Source of the DNA: Poronia punctata
Taxonomy: Eukaryota; Ascomycota; Sordariomycetes; Xylariales; Xylariaceae
Assembly (NCBI GenBank): GCA_022579005.1
Contig: MU401542.1
Span: 86,437-150,436, forward strand
Length of the DNA stretch: 64,000 nt
Direction: 5' to 3'
Positions 31,896 through 43,251 of this stretch are shown here, piece by piece. The translations under genes and the position numbers were made by a program. The notes beneath the pieces are model-generated. The model had not been told where the DNA came from and ran no database searches. It saw only the letters and a list, made by a program, of their open reading frames with translations. The first letter of the stretch is position 1. Every line of letters starts with the position of its first letter.

Positions 31896-34800
31896 TCAGG
31901 TAAACCCGATCAGGTCTCCCATTAGCACAGCCTGATATTTGTCTACGGCCTCCCGGAGACGAATTAGGATACCTGCCGCCAGCATCTTAACACTATTCTC
32001 TTCGTTACTAGCCGCAGCATTACCGCCGCTGCCGCGGGTGTTCTCGAACACAGCTCCGACCCACTCCATGGTCTCCACAACTTGGCGGCCCTGTCGCTCG
32101 CAGAGCTCTCGCACGTTGTCCTCATTAACGTCGAGCAGGGCCGCAAGTGCCAGGAGCACGGCGTGCGTCACGGCCATATCGCCCCTTCCTTCTGCCTCGT
32201 CCCCTATGCCCGAGCCGGAACCTAGACAGCGACCCCTCACGCTCAGCAGTAGGTCCCAGAGCTCTGCTGTCATCTGCGGCAGCGCAATGGTAGATGGCCC
32301 GGCGGCATGGATGAGTACTGCCAATGTCTTGAGGTAGAGAGCAAGGAGGTACGGCTGAAAGAGTATCTTGGACGCGGAGCTCCGCATCGCGACCTGGAAG
32401 CGGGAAGACAGCGGGAAGAAGAAAGAGGAAGATATCACGGAGGCCGTCGTGTTGGGTATTGAGCGGGTGCCGGACGCCTTGGCTTTGGACCTAACAGTAG
32501 ATTTAGCAACCATAACCCCCCCGCCCGGCTGTTGCTGCTGTTGAAGCCGCGATGTAAAGGAAGAGAGCTTCAGAGCGTCAGGCCCGGTCACAGCATCTGC
32601 GGCCTCGGCTGCCATGGGGGCGAGAAACATTTGCGATAAAGATCGCGCGAGAGAATCGAGGGCGTTAGGGGGCAGGGCTTTCAAATTAGCGCCTGCTTGC
32701 AGCCTGTTGGACTCGGAGGCGGGTTGGAGGTAGTGCTTCTCGACCTTGCTTGGCAGGGCCTTGGAGGGGAAATGTGCGGCTGAGGCATACTCGGATACGT
32801 CGAAGCCCGCAATCTCTCTGCCACTTAATCCCAGAACAACGAGGATGGACGCACGCTGCGAAAGAGAATAGTCCCCGTCGAAGAATGTCTTGGCGAACCA
32901 CGGTGCCATTTTCTTCGGCTGCGCCACCACGACTGCTATCATTCCCTGAAGACGAAGGCTATCGAACTCGTCCAGATTGAACTTGTCTGGTAGGCCTATG
33001 AGAAGTGAAGCTAGCTCTTCAGCGTGAGACGAGACTTCAGTGCCGTAGCTTGCCTTGCGACGAATTAGTGCCGGTGCTGTGGCTAGGGCAACTTTTTGTT
33101 TATCGTAGTTGTCCGTATCCCGTATGAAGCTGATTAGGTCCCTGATATATACCGGCGCTTTGGGCTTATCCCTATTAATAAGGGTAGGATCGTCGTCTGA
33201 GTCCTCTGCATCGGAGTCGGGCTTCGCATAGGGTATCAGGTCCGGGTCTTCTTTCCCGCCATCGTCCTCGTCGTCTTCTACTTCCTCGATGATAAACCCA
33301 GTCTTTGGTTGGACCTTAACAGGGGGTATCGGAGTTCGCTTCTTCTTCGATGTGGTTGGCTGTGGGGAGTGTCGAGGCTCTGTCTGAGCCTGGGTCTGGA
33401 TCTGGGTCTGTGATGAGGTGAATGACGCTCTCAATGGATCCAACGGCCCAGCCTGATCGTTTACATGGACCAGGGACTTGTACCAGTTAGCCTCCTCGGT
33501 ACTCGTCTCGTCCATTTGGAAGTTCAGTTTCGTGTCGTTCGCATGGACTAGCCCAGACAGTGCTTCGCCGACGACCATGCCTAGGAAACGAGCCCGTGAC
33601 TGTGACACAGCCAGTCGGTTTGATATAGCATTGAGATAAGCGCTAGAGCGGAGGAGGATCGTGAGTTTCATCGGCGCTATCCTTTGAACATATCCGGCGC
33701 TCAGAAGAAGAACCTGAGCGTGAGCTTGACGCTTGTAAGCCACATTGTCTCGGCGAATGGGGAGTATAGCTTGCCTTCTTGTTGTAATATGGGGCTATGT
33801 TTAATATATAGCTGCTCGCCAAATTGTCCGAGGCTCTTTTCGAGAACTTGGGAAATCGAGTCTTTTTGATCAGCAAGTGCGGCAACAGCAGCTCGCCGAA
33901 CACCATAACCTTGCCCAATCCCAGCGCCAGATGCACTCGTAAGCCACGTTACCAGGCTTTCCCTTTGGGAGTCGCTTCCAGTAATAATACTTCGAAGAAC
34001 ACTGACGGCTCCCCATATAGTAGGGTATTCTTCGGTCGCCTCGCCGTGTTCAACAGCATCCAGGCAATTGTCGGACAACAGCTTCAAGAGCAAAAGCAGA
34101 GCTTTACGCTGATCGGCCGGTGGGTAGCTATTCACAAGTTTAACAAAATATCCTTTTCCAGTAGCATCCCGGAGTAGTAGGTTATTGAAAAGCTCCCGAA
34201 CCAACGTCTCTACCAACGGAAATTAGTTTGCCGCATTGCGTTTATAAAAGTGCACCACACATACCAGAATGCCCTAGCCTCATAGCCCGTGCACTAAGCT
34301 CGGAGCAGAGCTTGAGGCCATCTTCGCTATCCTCTGTTTTGGTCCAATGAACAAGATTATGAGCGAGCCAAATGATGTACCGCTTATTATCCGCCACCCA
34401 CAGATCTTTGATCGACCGGCCTGCTTGTCGACAGATATCCTCAGCCTCTGCGGCTACTGATATGATTTTTCCGCTAGTTAACAAAGAAAGAAACTCATTT
34501 CGTAAAGGACGAATATGAACCGGGTCCTTCAATGAGGCAATATGCTTCCAAATGTTCGCCAACACTCCATCTTCATCGAGAAGGTTTGATAGTAGATCTG
34601 AAATGTAGGCAATATTGTAGAGCAGGTGGGAATGCTTCAAATCCTTCGACGCTGATTTAGTTGCCCGTATAAGAGACCTTAAATAAGCAAGAGTAGCATT
34701 AATTCCGGGCAAGCTTCGCAGGCAGGCCAACATGAGGTTCACATCGCGCCTATCGGGGGTATCTTGTAAAACAGGCCAGTAGTTTGGGACTATCTCTGTG

Positions 34801-35078
34801 ACAAGCACATGGACAATCTGTGCATTGAGGGATGATGGTGTTCGTATATCAAAGTCAGCAGTATCATTGGTCCGACGTTGTAAATACTTTAGAACAGTGA
34901 GCAGCGCATCGAAATCTGGCTGTGCTCGGAGGGCCTCAAGTGCCTCTTCGGGTGATCCTCCCTTGAAGAGCGCTTGCGACTCTTTTCTACCTCCGGTAGA
35001 CCTGGGAAGAACCGAATCTCCATCAGAAGGGTTCGAGTTTGTGTAAATTTGACGAACCGGCGTAAGAAATTCCGACAT
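31896..35078 (-). CDS. TEL2: Telomere length regulation protein TEL2 (TELO2)
   Basis: Three exons: 34265-35078, 33775-34209, 31896-33724; 1025 residues. TEL2 is the core of the TTT complex (TEL2-TTI1-TTI2), which with Hsp90 co-chaperones stabilises PIKK kinases such as ATM/ATR and TOR. Seen: the helical-repeat N-terminus, the conserved QVLLLSAGYVQRIAPMKL, ARFLGMVVGEALSGLV, an acidic linker (EVEDDEDDGGKEDPD) of the type phosphorylated by CK2 in this family, and the Telomere_reg-2 domain with PVYIRDLISFIRD and APALIRRKASYGTEV. Start at 35078 (MSEFLTPVRQIY) is preferred over an in-frame ATG 14 codons upstream. The second intron (33725-33774, 50 bases) starts GCAAGC and ends AAG: a GC-AG intron, and no GT donor nearby gives the conserved QQE-AHAQVLLL. 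Confidence 0.94.
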
Positions 35079-36019
35079 GGCTTGAAGAAAGTTGCTTTGC
35101 TGTGTATGGGATATGATCATGTGTATGTGTATCTGTGTGTGTGTGGCAGACAGATGCTACGCCAAAGGCGGTACCAAAATACCTGGATGCGATTATCTAG
35201 TCCGCCACTGATTCAAACCCGAGTGTCCGTCTATCCACAGTAACACCATTCTTTCACTGTAGTCACCAGGTTTCTTGCAAAGCTGGTTTCTTGCAAAGCT
35301 GGGAGTACCTTCTCATGAGACCATTTACAGCGGCAGGTATAGGACATTTCTGTTGTCTCTATGTTTGTTGGTTAAGTCCTGCTTTCCTGTACAGGTAAAG
35401 CAGGTGTTGCATTACCTAGGCGCGCTCCAGCACATGTATTAAAGCAGAACGGAGTGTGAATATTGTTGGATTGGAGCACAAATTATGTTGTTACCCGATC
35501 CTGTAAGAAACTGTCTCGATTGTCTACGAGTAAAACACAAGTTTTCATTTTTTTTCTTTAACTATGCATTACGCGTTATTCCCCATTTGAAGTTCTTTTC
35601 CAGATTTAAGCACGTTTTTGAGATCAATCATTTATCGCTGCTTTGAAGGACATGTCCGGCTTGTCGAGGGATGTTTGCACGTAGGTACAAGAGTTGAATG
35701 TCTTTACATTGCAAACAACCCCAAGTCACTGTATCGATGGCATTCAAGCCCGATAGAGCGATAAGGAATAATTAGGTAGAACAGAGGTGCCCAAGTAGGT
35801 GAGCTATACTTAAATGGGCAGCCAACGCTCAGTGCCCCTCCAACAGCTCGTAGAAGGCAGCTTACTTAACCTATCCGAATCAAACAAACGAGTTCAGATT
35901 TGTATACGGTATTGCGATACGGGCAAGCAAGTTAGCGCCAGCCAACCTCTGCCTCCTTCGCGGCTAAAACACTTCTTCACTAAGGTAGCCTTCCAGTCGC
36001 AAGAGACGTCCTTCCAACG
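35079..36019. promoter_or_regulatory. Divergent region TEL2/UBA3
   Basis: 940 bases between two divergent start codons, so it must hold both promoters. It is AT-rich around 35540-35640. No specific sites were identified. Confidence 0.5.
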
Positions 36020-37394
36020 ATGACCTCCAACAAGACGAGACGATGGGAGTACCTAGATCGCATAAGGAGGAATCCCGGCCCCTTCAATCAAGACTCAGAC
36101 GTCAGCGAGGAGTTTTTGAACGGGCTTGGTACAGCCAAGGTATTGGTTATAGGGGCTGGTGGACTAGGATGCGAGATACTCAAAAATCTCGCCCTCTCAG
36201 GTTTCAAGGATATCCACGTCATTGATATGGGTGCGTCCGGTTATGAGATGGTCGAGCTACCCTTCGATCGTCTCAATTACCTCGTCAATTACCTCGGATA
36301 TATATAGCTAACCTTTGCAAATTGCTATAGATACGATTGACATATCCAACCTGAACCGACAATTTCTCTTTCGGGCAGATGACGTAGGAAAGTACAAGGC
36401 CGAGGTCGCCGCAGCATTCGTCAAGAAAAGGGTAGCTGGTGTAAAGATAACCCCGCACAACAATCGTATACAAGACTTTGACGAGGACTTTTATATGCAA
36501 TTTCAACTCGTCGTCTGTGGTCTAGACAGCATAGAAGCGAGGCGTTGGATCAACGCGACACTGGTAAACATGGTTGACATGGAAAATTCAGACTCGGTAA
36601 AGCCTCTGATTGATGGTGGTACGGAAGGTTTCAAGGGCCAGACTCGCGCCATCTTCCCTACTATAACGCCTTGTATCGAGTGCCAACTGGACCTCTACAC
36701 CCCAAGAGCCGCAGTGCCCCTCTGCACCCTGGCCACCATTCCCCGGCAACCGGAGCACTGCATAGAATGGGCCCATATCATTGCTTGGGACCAGGAGAAG
36801 CCGTTTCCCAGTTTAGACAAGGACGATCCGGAGCATATCACCTGGTTGTACCAAAAGGCTGCGGCGCGTGCCCAGGAGTTTGGCATCAGCGGCGTGACTT
36901 ACTCGCTCACCCAAGGTGTAGTGAAGAATATTATTCCGGCTATTGCGTCTACGAACGCCATTATTGCCGCCAGTTGTTGTAACGAAGCCTTCAAGATCGC
37001 CACCACTACTGCGCCTGCACTCGGCTTTGAGGAGAATTATATGATGTATTCTGGCGATGATAGTATCTACACGTCGACTTTCAAGTACGATAAGAAGCCC
37101 GACTGCCCCGTCTGTGGCGAAGTCGCGAAGCCCCTGCCGGTAGACGCCAATCTAACCCTAAGTGAGCTTCTGGAGTCTTTTGCGCTGAAGCCGGACTTGC
37201 AGCTGAAAAAGCCCTCATTACGAGCCGAGGGAAAGACTCTCTACATGCAAGCGCCCCCAAGTATCGAGGAGCAGACAAGGCCAAATTTGAGCAAAACTCT
37301 TAAAGAATTGGGTCTCGAGGCAGGATATGAGATTGCAGTGACAGATCCTGCATTTCCAGCTCTGATATTCAGATTTATACTAAGTTTTACGTGA
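36020..37394 (+). CDS. UBA3: NEDD8-activating enzyme E1 catalytic subunit
   Basis: Two exons, 36020-36230 and 36331-37394, 424 residues. UBA3 pairs with ULA1/APPBP1, adenylates NEDD8 (Rub1) and passes it through a thioester to the E2 Ubc12, so driving cullin modification. Seen: ATP-binding [17 protein letters not shown] (about 46-62), [15 protein letters not shown] completed across the intron (G-AT), the cysteine pair CIEC and later CPVCG for zinc, catalytic cysteine in [19 protein letters not shown] (about residue 202), and a C-terminal ubiquitin-fold domain starting near LSELLESF. The first intron of 100 bases uses GTGCGT and TATAG. The end, [17 protein letters not shown], fits the family. 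Well supported. Confidence 0.96.
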
Positions 37395-40301
37395 TAATCC
37401 AAAGGGCCACAAGATGGAAGCCGAGGTTGTTCCCGGTAGCCCTGCATTGTATGCAAAGTTGCGAGTACAACCTATGCGTAGGTACTCTCTAATTATACAG
37501 CTTTGCCACGAGCTTCGAAACATATCTCCAATACTCTGGAGTTAATATATTGTGTAGCTTTTGGCCAAACATTGGAACAGTCAAGCCCCCTCTACACGTA
37601 GCCATATAACGTGACCTGCATTACAGTGCTCGACCGTGTCGAATATGATAAAGTTGACGTGATCAATTCTAAACGTTCAATGCTGCAAAGCCCCTGGCGC
37701 TGTTCAAGATTTCGGTGACAGGAACGACTTAGGCACCTCTACCTACAACGCGAAATTCTTGATAGAGCCATGCTGATACAGCACTTCAAACATAATCACT
37801 GCATATATCGTCCTGTTCAATATAAGCATGGCATGTCTTAGGTGGGATAAGCAAGGAATGACGTAATGCAAGAATTGATAACCCCGTGCCTAGGCGTTCT
37901 ACCCTAGACTAACAAGTAATATTGCTTGTTATAGGAACATACAATTAATCCTATATTGGATATCAATTGAGCAAGGCAGCTCTCATGTTAATCCAAACTG
38001 GCTGTGTCTTTCTTCACTGCTAGCCTAAGCAAATCAACTTGGCCCAATAAGACCAAATATGATGCAAGATAAACAGATGGATCACATAAATGAACAACAA
38101 CCAGCCTTTGGCCCCTTTGGCCGAGCGGTTAGCTAAGTGGCTCATATATCTTATTCCTCTTTGTGTGAGGAATTTGACGGCATATTGGTTGGCCAGAGTG
38201 GTCTTTCTATCACAAGTGAGACCCAAAGCTACCTCTATTGGTCGGTAACGAGCTTACCCTGATCTCTCAGTGTCAAGGCAAGACCATGGCTGTGAAGCTT
38301 GTGAGGTAGTCAACTGTATACTTGCTATGGAACACATAAGTCCTTGCCCTAGTTCAGCACGCAAGAATTTTCTGCTCGAACATATTTTGCAAACGTCGAG
38401 GCAATCTTCTACTTGGTAGATCTGGAAGCAACTTGTTAGGCCAGGTACTGATCGTGGGCATTGACGTTGCTTCTGCCTTTCAACTTTTTTCAAACCCCCG
38501 CCGTGCATCTCACGGAAGTGGATCAGCGTAAATACAAATTCTATTGTCAGAATCAAGCATGAATGGCTAGAGGTACTTATCGTGGACCTTCCCGTCGACA
38601 TCAGAGCTGTCCGTCCAATCAGGCGGTTTCTGCCCCCAAGGTATATACAACAATGTAAATAGGAATTATATTCTGAAAGGTATCTTTCAAAAATTTGTTG
38701 ACTGGAAATTCTGAGGCCATGCATAACTTGTATCCTCCACCTTTCATGATATTACCTTACTTTTCTCCCCCACACCACCACTCTTAGTAAGGTCCTCTTA
38801 CTCCCTCGGTGACAGACAGAATCAATATTTTGTCCCCATCAGGTACAGGATACATAGGGACCCTATATATCTCTTGTACTTGTCTTCAAGCTACATCAAC
38901 GTACCATACTGAAGAACAACTAACTCAAGGTAGTATGCCAACTTCTTTTGTAGAGCCCAGCGTACAGGTTCAAGATATTTAACTATACCTACATGAGTTA
39001 CTGAAATACTCACCACCCTCTACTTAGCAGCATCGGTCTCTCATCATACCTTACATTCAAGGAAGCCGCCTTCCAAAACTTTCAAGTGTCAGTTCAAGAA
39101 TAAGGCAGGTGTAAAGTCTGGGGAAGGAAGGTTTAACCTTTACACAACACATCCATACAAGAAGGCACACCCTCCTGTTCTGACTTATTTCTGTCTCTTC
39201 CCTCCCACTCGGATCATCTCCGTTTTCTCACTCTCTTTTGCATAAGGCAGGGACCGCACACAAGAGGTAGTCGACCGTAACTTTCTAGCTACTTCGGTTT
39301 TCCTCGAGTCCCGGCCCTCCCTGTGTTTCTAAGCCCGCCTTCTACTTATACGTTCACGTATTCTCTCTCACGGTGGGATTTCGAAGGTATGTTGATCTCA
39401 TTTGATTTGACGCCATATTCATCGGACCTTCTACTGCAACAACTCTTCGCTCTGTCGACGCCAAGTAGGTTGTTACGGTAACTACAAAGATTGACATCCC
39501 TCTTTATTTGCCCATAAGTGCATTTCCCCTACCCACCTTCGTGACGGCTAGTGCCGTCTTCATCTTCAACGATCAAAGTCGGGTTCCTAGCCTTTACACC
39601 GAGCATCAATCCTTCCATTCTTCCCTTGCCGGCTCTGGTAGGCCCGTAACACTTCCATATGCGCACTACCGCCACCTATCATCCTCCTCTTACTTGGCTG
39701 GGGGCATCCCCGTTTCCAGTTCGTCATCGAGCGCATTTCTCAGGTGACCTTCCTCCACCACCATCAGCCAAGGAACCTTATGGTTCTTTTTTCTTTAATC
39801 TATCAAACTCATTCGAGGGCCTACGCACCCTCAACTCCATTCACGTTATGTTCATGTACCTTCAGAGTGTAGACACTTACCTAAGCTCACAATGACTCGA
39901 AACTGACCGATCAGGGTCTCTAGCCCGCAAGTGTCCCCGGATTGCCTCGGCGGTAGAGCTAATACCGAATTACAAGAGCCCGACCTTACATAACGTATTT
40001 ATCGGCGTGGATAATTCTGGCTTTAAGCGCCCCGGAAGTCGTTTATATCGCTTCGACGCACGATCACCAGAGTGCAGAAGACCTCACATCTTCAGTGATC
40101 CGTCCGCATGGGCACCGAAAATCCGCACTTCAATATCGAAGGTCTCACTAGATAATCAAACTCGGTTTGGTTTGTAGCCTTTCAAGACCGGCACCCTTTA
40201 TCTACAGGCGTCATCATCCGCCTCTTGAATCCGACTTTTCCAACAGTCATCGGGACCAGAGTATCTCAGTTCAACCCTATTTCGAGGACGCAAGTTTCAA
40301 C
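37395..40301. other. Long intergenic region UBA3 to the zinc-finger-like gene
   Basis: 2.9 kb. The first half is AT-rich with no gene; a 156-codon minus-strand frame at 38254-38724 has no protein-like features and is not called. The second half, about 38740-40300, is strongly pyrimidine-rich and reads like a long 5' leader of the next gene, possibly with non-coding exons. A tRNA-like D-arm string (TGGCCGAGCGGTTA near 38120) was noted but does not fold into a tRNA. Confidence 0.5.
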
Positions 40302-42224
40302 ATGAGCACACCTTTCCAATCGCAGGGTGACGCCCTGGATTCGCATAACGGTCCACCGCCGGGAAAGGCTGATGTAATTCCACTCGTCTGCTACATATGC
40401 CCAAAGAATGCACACTTTTCGGACTTGTCGCATCTCCTTACTCATATCAGCTCCAAAGGCCATCTTCACAACATGTTTCAGCTGACCCTTTCCCGTGATG
40501 TCGACGACAGCGCCAAATTAGCTCTTACAGAGTATGACAACTGGTTTAATAAAAACGGAATCGGTCCGTTACTCAGAGCCCGCAAGACAGCCAGAGAACA
40601 AAAGGACAGCCGAGAAAAAAGACAGCAGACACCGGCGGGACTTCGAGGGGGAGCTCTGACGACACATAGTCGAAGTGGGCGAGGCGGTCGCGCCAACTTC
40701 CGAAGCCGAGGAAATGGCGTAAGTGTACCAACACTCATCCAGCTACATTAACCCTCATGTTCTTAAACTACTAATACTATGAAGAGGACCATGAACCGCC
40801 ATAATCATACGTTTGTAAAATCAGAATCATCACACGGGGACGATGACGAGCTTCAACGTGGGCTTGAGTACCATAACGTGCCGGAAACAGCCTACTCATG
40901 GAATCATGATGTATTCTACCTCGGTGAATCCACGCAGTATCCGAACCATATCGGTGGCCAATTCCACGATTACATGGATGATGATGATGATTCCACACGA
41001 TACGATGCGTCGGAATTGTACAGCCCATTTCCTGTTGAAGGCACACCGGACACTATCGAGGATGACACTAGTGCACTAATCCTCAAAGGTGTCGTCTATC
41101 CGGGAATGGCAGGATTTGATTCTGCGACCGAGAAAGATAGACGCATGAGGAACCAGAAAAAGGACCCAGCTGTCCTAATGAAGCTGGAGACAAACTCTCA
41201 GCTGGTGACTAGATCTGAAGAGGTCCTTGACACTAATCTCTCGTACCAGCGGACGAGGGATGTATATGATGACCCATCTGTTGATGGAAGCACGGTCAGT
41301 ATGCAGGTTTCACCCTTTATACTCCCGGTGTTAATTCTATCATAGGATGAGGACGATAGCGTTATCATTGAGGCTCGCACGAAGCGACGTACCACTCAGG
41401 CAAAGTCTTACACATCTGCTAAACGTCGCTCCAACGCTGGAAGCCGTACACAATCACGAGGAACTAAGAGAGGACGCGGTTCCCGCTCCGCCCGGGGGCT
41501 TGGCCGCCCTGCGCTCCACACACCCACACAGCAAGCATTGCCAGTTAGACGGGTTACTCGGTCTGCCAACCACCACCACGACCAACAACCACTTCACGGT
41601 CATGGGGCGTATGAGACAGGAACTGTCCAGCACTTGGAGGATGGTATGGATGAAGATGATGGTGGGCAAAACAGCAATAACTTGGTTATTTCGATGTCTA
41701 ATAATCCCATGGCAGGTTTCCGTGCCCATGTTTACCCACCAGATGGTAGACAAGGAATACGGCGACAGCAGTGAGTTCAACTGGTCTGACCCAGCCTCAA
41801 TGACCGGCAGCTAATATCGAGCGATTAACGTAGGCACAATCGCGTCGCGGACCTTGCGCTCCGGCCCGGAAACCCCAATGCTGCCTTTGGTACGCCAACA
41901 CTGGGATACAGGAAATCGCCATCACGTTTCCCTAGCAAGGAGAATGGAAATCTCCTCCTAAAATCCCCTGCCTCGTCGTTTAATCCATACCTTCACCCGC
42001 AAAACGATTCCATGGAACCTGGCAACTATAACCCGCTTTGCCAGCCGCCCCCACGGGACGGGTTCGGATTTCGTCTATATTCCACTTATGACGAGGAGCC
42101 AACAAAGACAAGTCAGTCTTTTGCCCCAATCAACAACACAGCCTACGACCAAGTCCACATGACAGGTATGCCTAGTGGATCATACCTTGGTGGCCAACCA
42201 ACAGGGGATGAATATACCTTGTAG
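40302..42224 (+). CDS. Fungal protein of unknown function with one zinc-finger-like motif
   Basis: Four exons: 40302-40718, 40785-41294, 41346-41770, 41834-42224; 580 residues, phases consistent. The N-terminal part has a C2H2/U1-like motif, CYICPKNAHFSDL followed by HLLTHISSKGHLH, about residues 28-52, of a kind used for DNA or RNA contact. After this come an Arg/Gly-rich stretch (RSGRGGRANFRSRG), an acidic run DDDDD, and a basic block (TKRRTTQAKSYTSAKRRS and TKRGRGSRSARGLGRP) that could act as nuclear localisation signal or AT-hook-like segment. The C-terminal part is low-complexity. A nuclear role is inferred from the motifs only; the gene is not recognised. Start is the ATG at 40302; the in-frame open stretch upstream to 40167 lacks an ATG. 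Confidence 0.8.
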
Positions 42225-43251
42225 CCATGTTGCCTATGTTCGGCGAAACGGCTCTTTACACTGCTCGGCTCTACAACGAATAGCTGGCCGTAATTATCTT
42301 TTGCATCGCTATCGCAAAAGGGTGTGGTGTGTTATCATCAAATACCCACGAATTTCTTTCTCAGCTGGAATTTATGGAACGTATGACGTTGGCCAGGTGT
42401 CTCCCGCGTCAACCCATCCCTGGTGTTGGTCTTTCTGCCTAATTCCCTACCTTGAGTAGACGCATCACTACACCACCTATGACTGAGGTTCGATGCGGCT
42501 CGATGAAGTTGTATCTCATTGTATCAAACACTGTTTCTATTTGACATGCGCGTGGGAGTATGGAAGTCCAGCCTTCAGCAACGCGGTACCATCTCAGCCG
42601 GGTGGTCGTTTCCGCTAAAGATGGGTTGCTATGCGTGCCCGCCATGCGCACGCGGAGAAGGCATATCCCTGCGGACAGCAAGATTCTTGACGTAGGTCTT
42701 CAGATCATTCAAGGGCTTTTGATATTCCGCGAAGAGGGATCGGTCGGTTGTCGTCACTGATGCATTGAGAAACATTCGCGGTCTTGAGTAGCGCACATGG
42801 TTACTTGGTGCCAGCCTACCCCTGACTGGCAGCCCCTTCTCGTAACAACCGTCCGACTAGATATCTGCCGAGTTAAGACATTATGGTTGAGAGATGGCTA
42901 GTTTTGGGTGGCTCGTGCTGATGGTCTGGGCGATAGCAAACCTCGTAGGCTGATCCCGTTGGTCAGGTTATGGTCGGGACGGTCTCTGCCACTCTTTTTC
43001 TTTATTTGGTTCATTGTGGAGGCGACACGCCTTATTTGAGGCGTTTTTAGTTGTGCGATCAGGAGACGTTGGTCGACGTCAGGGATCTCATGGATATCAT
43101 GGATATCGTGGAGTCCGCATACCGTTTAGCATGTATACTAGATGATCCTCGGGCTTATAATCACAAATAAACTGTGTTCTCTGGGCAGCCTTGGTTGCCA
43201 AGTGCTAATGTGTGCGGATATATTTTGGTAATTACAAAACTGTAACATGTA
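42225..43251. other. Intergenic region between the zinc-finger-like gene and MSH3 (convergent)
   Basis: 1.0 kb of 3' flanks. Nothing recognised. Confidence 0.55.

Noticed and set aside
31939..32337. Plus-strand open frames opposite TEL2, and similar ones opposite MSH3, MCM7, PEX1 and RRS1
   Set aside because: They are antisense shadows of GC-rich coding sequence; the real genes on the other strand explain them.
38110..38200. tRNA-like string TGGCCGAGCGGTTA, resembling a Ser/Leu tRNA D-arm
   Set aside because: No matching acceptor stem, anticodon arm or TTCRANNC T-loop at the right distance; likely chance or a far-decayed relic.
38254..38724. 156-codon minus-strand open frame
   Set aside because: No domain, Cys- and Ser-rich random look, and it overlaps the AT-rich intergenic DNA with no promoter or neighbour support.
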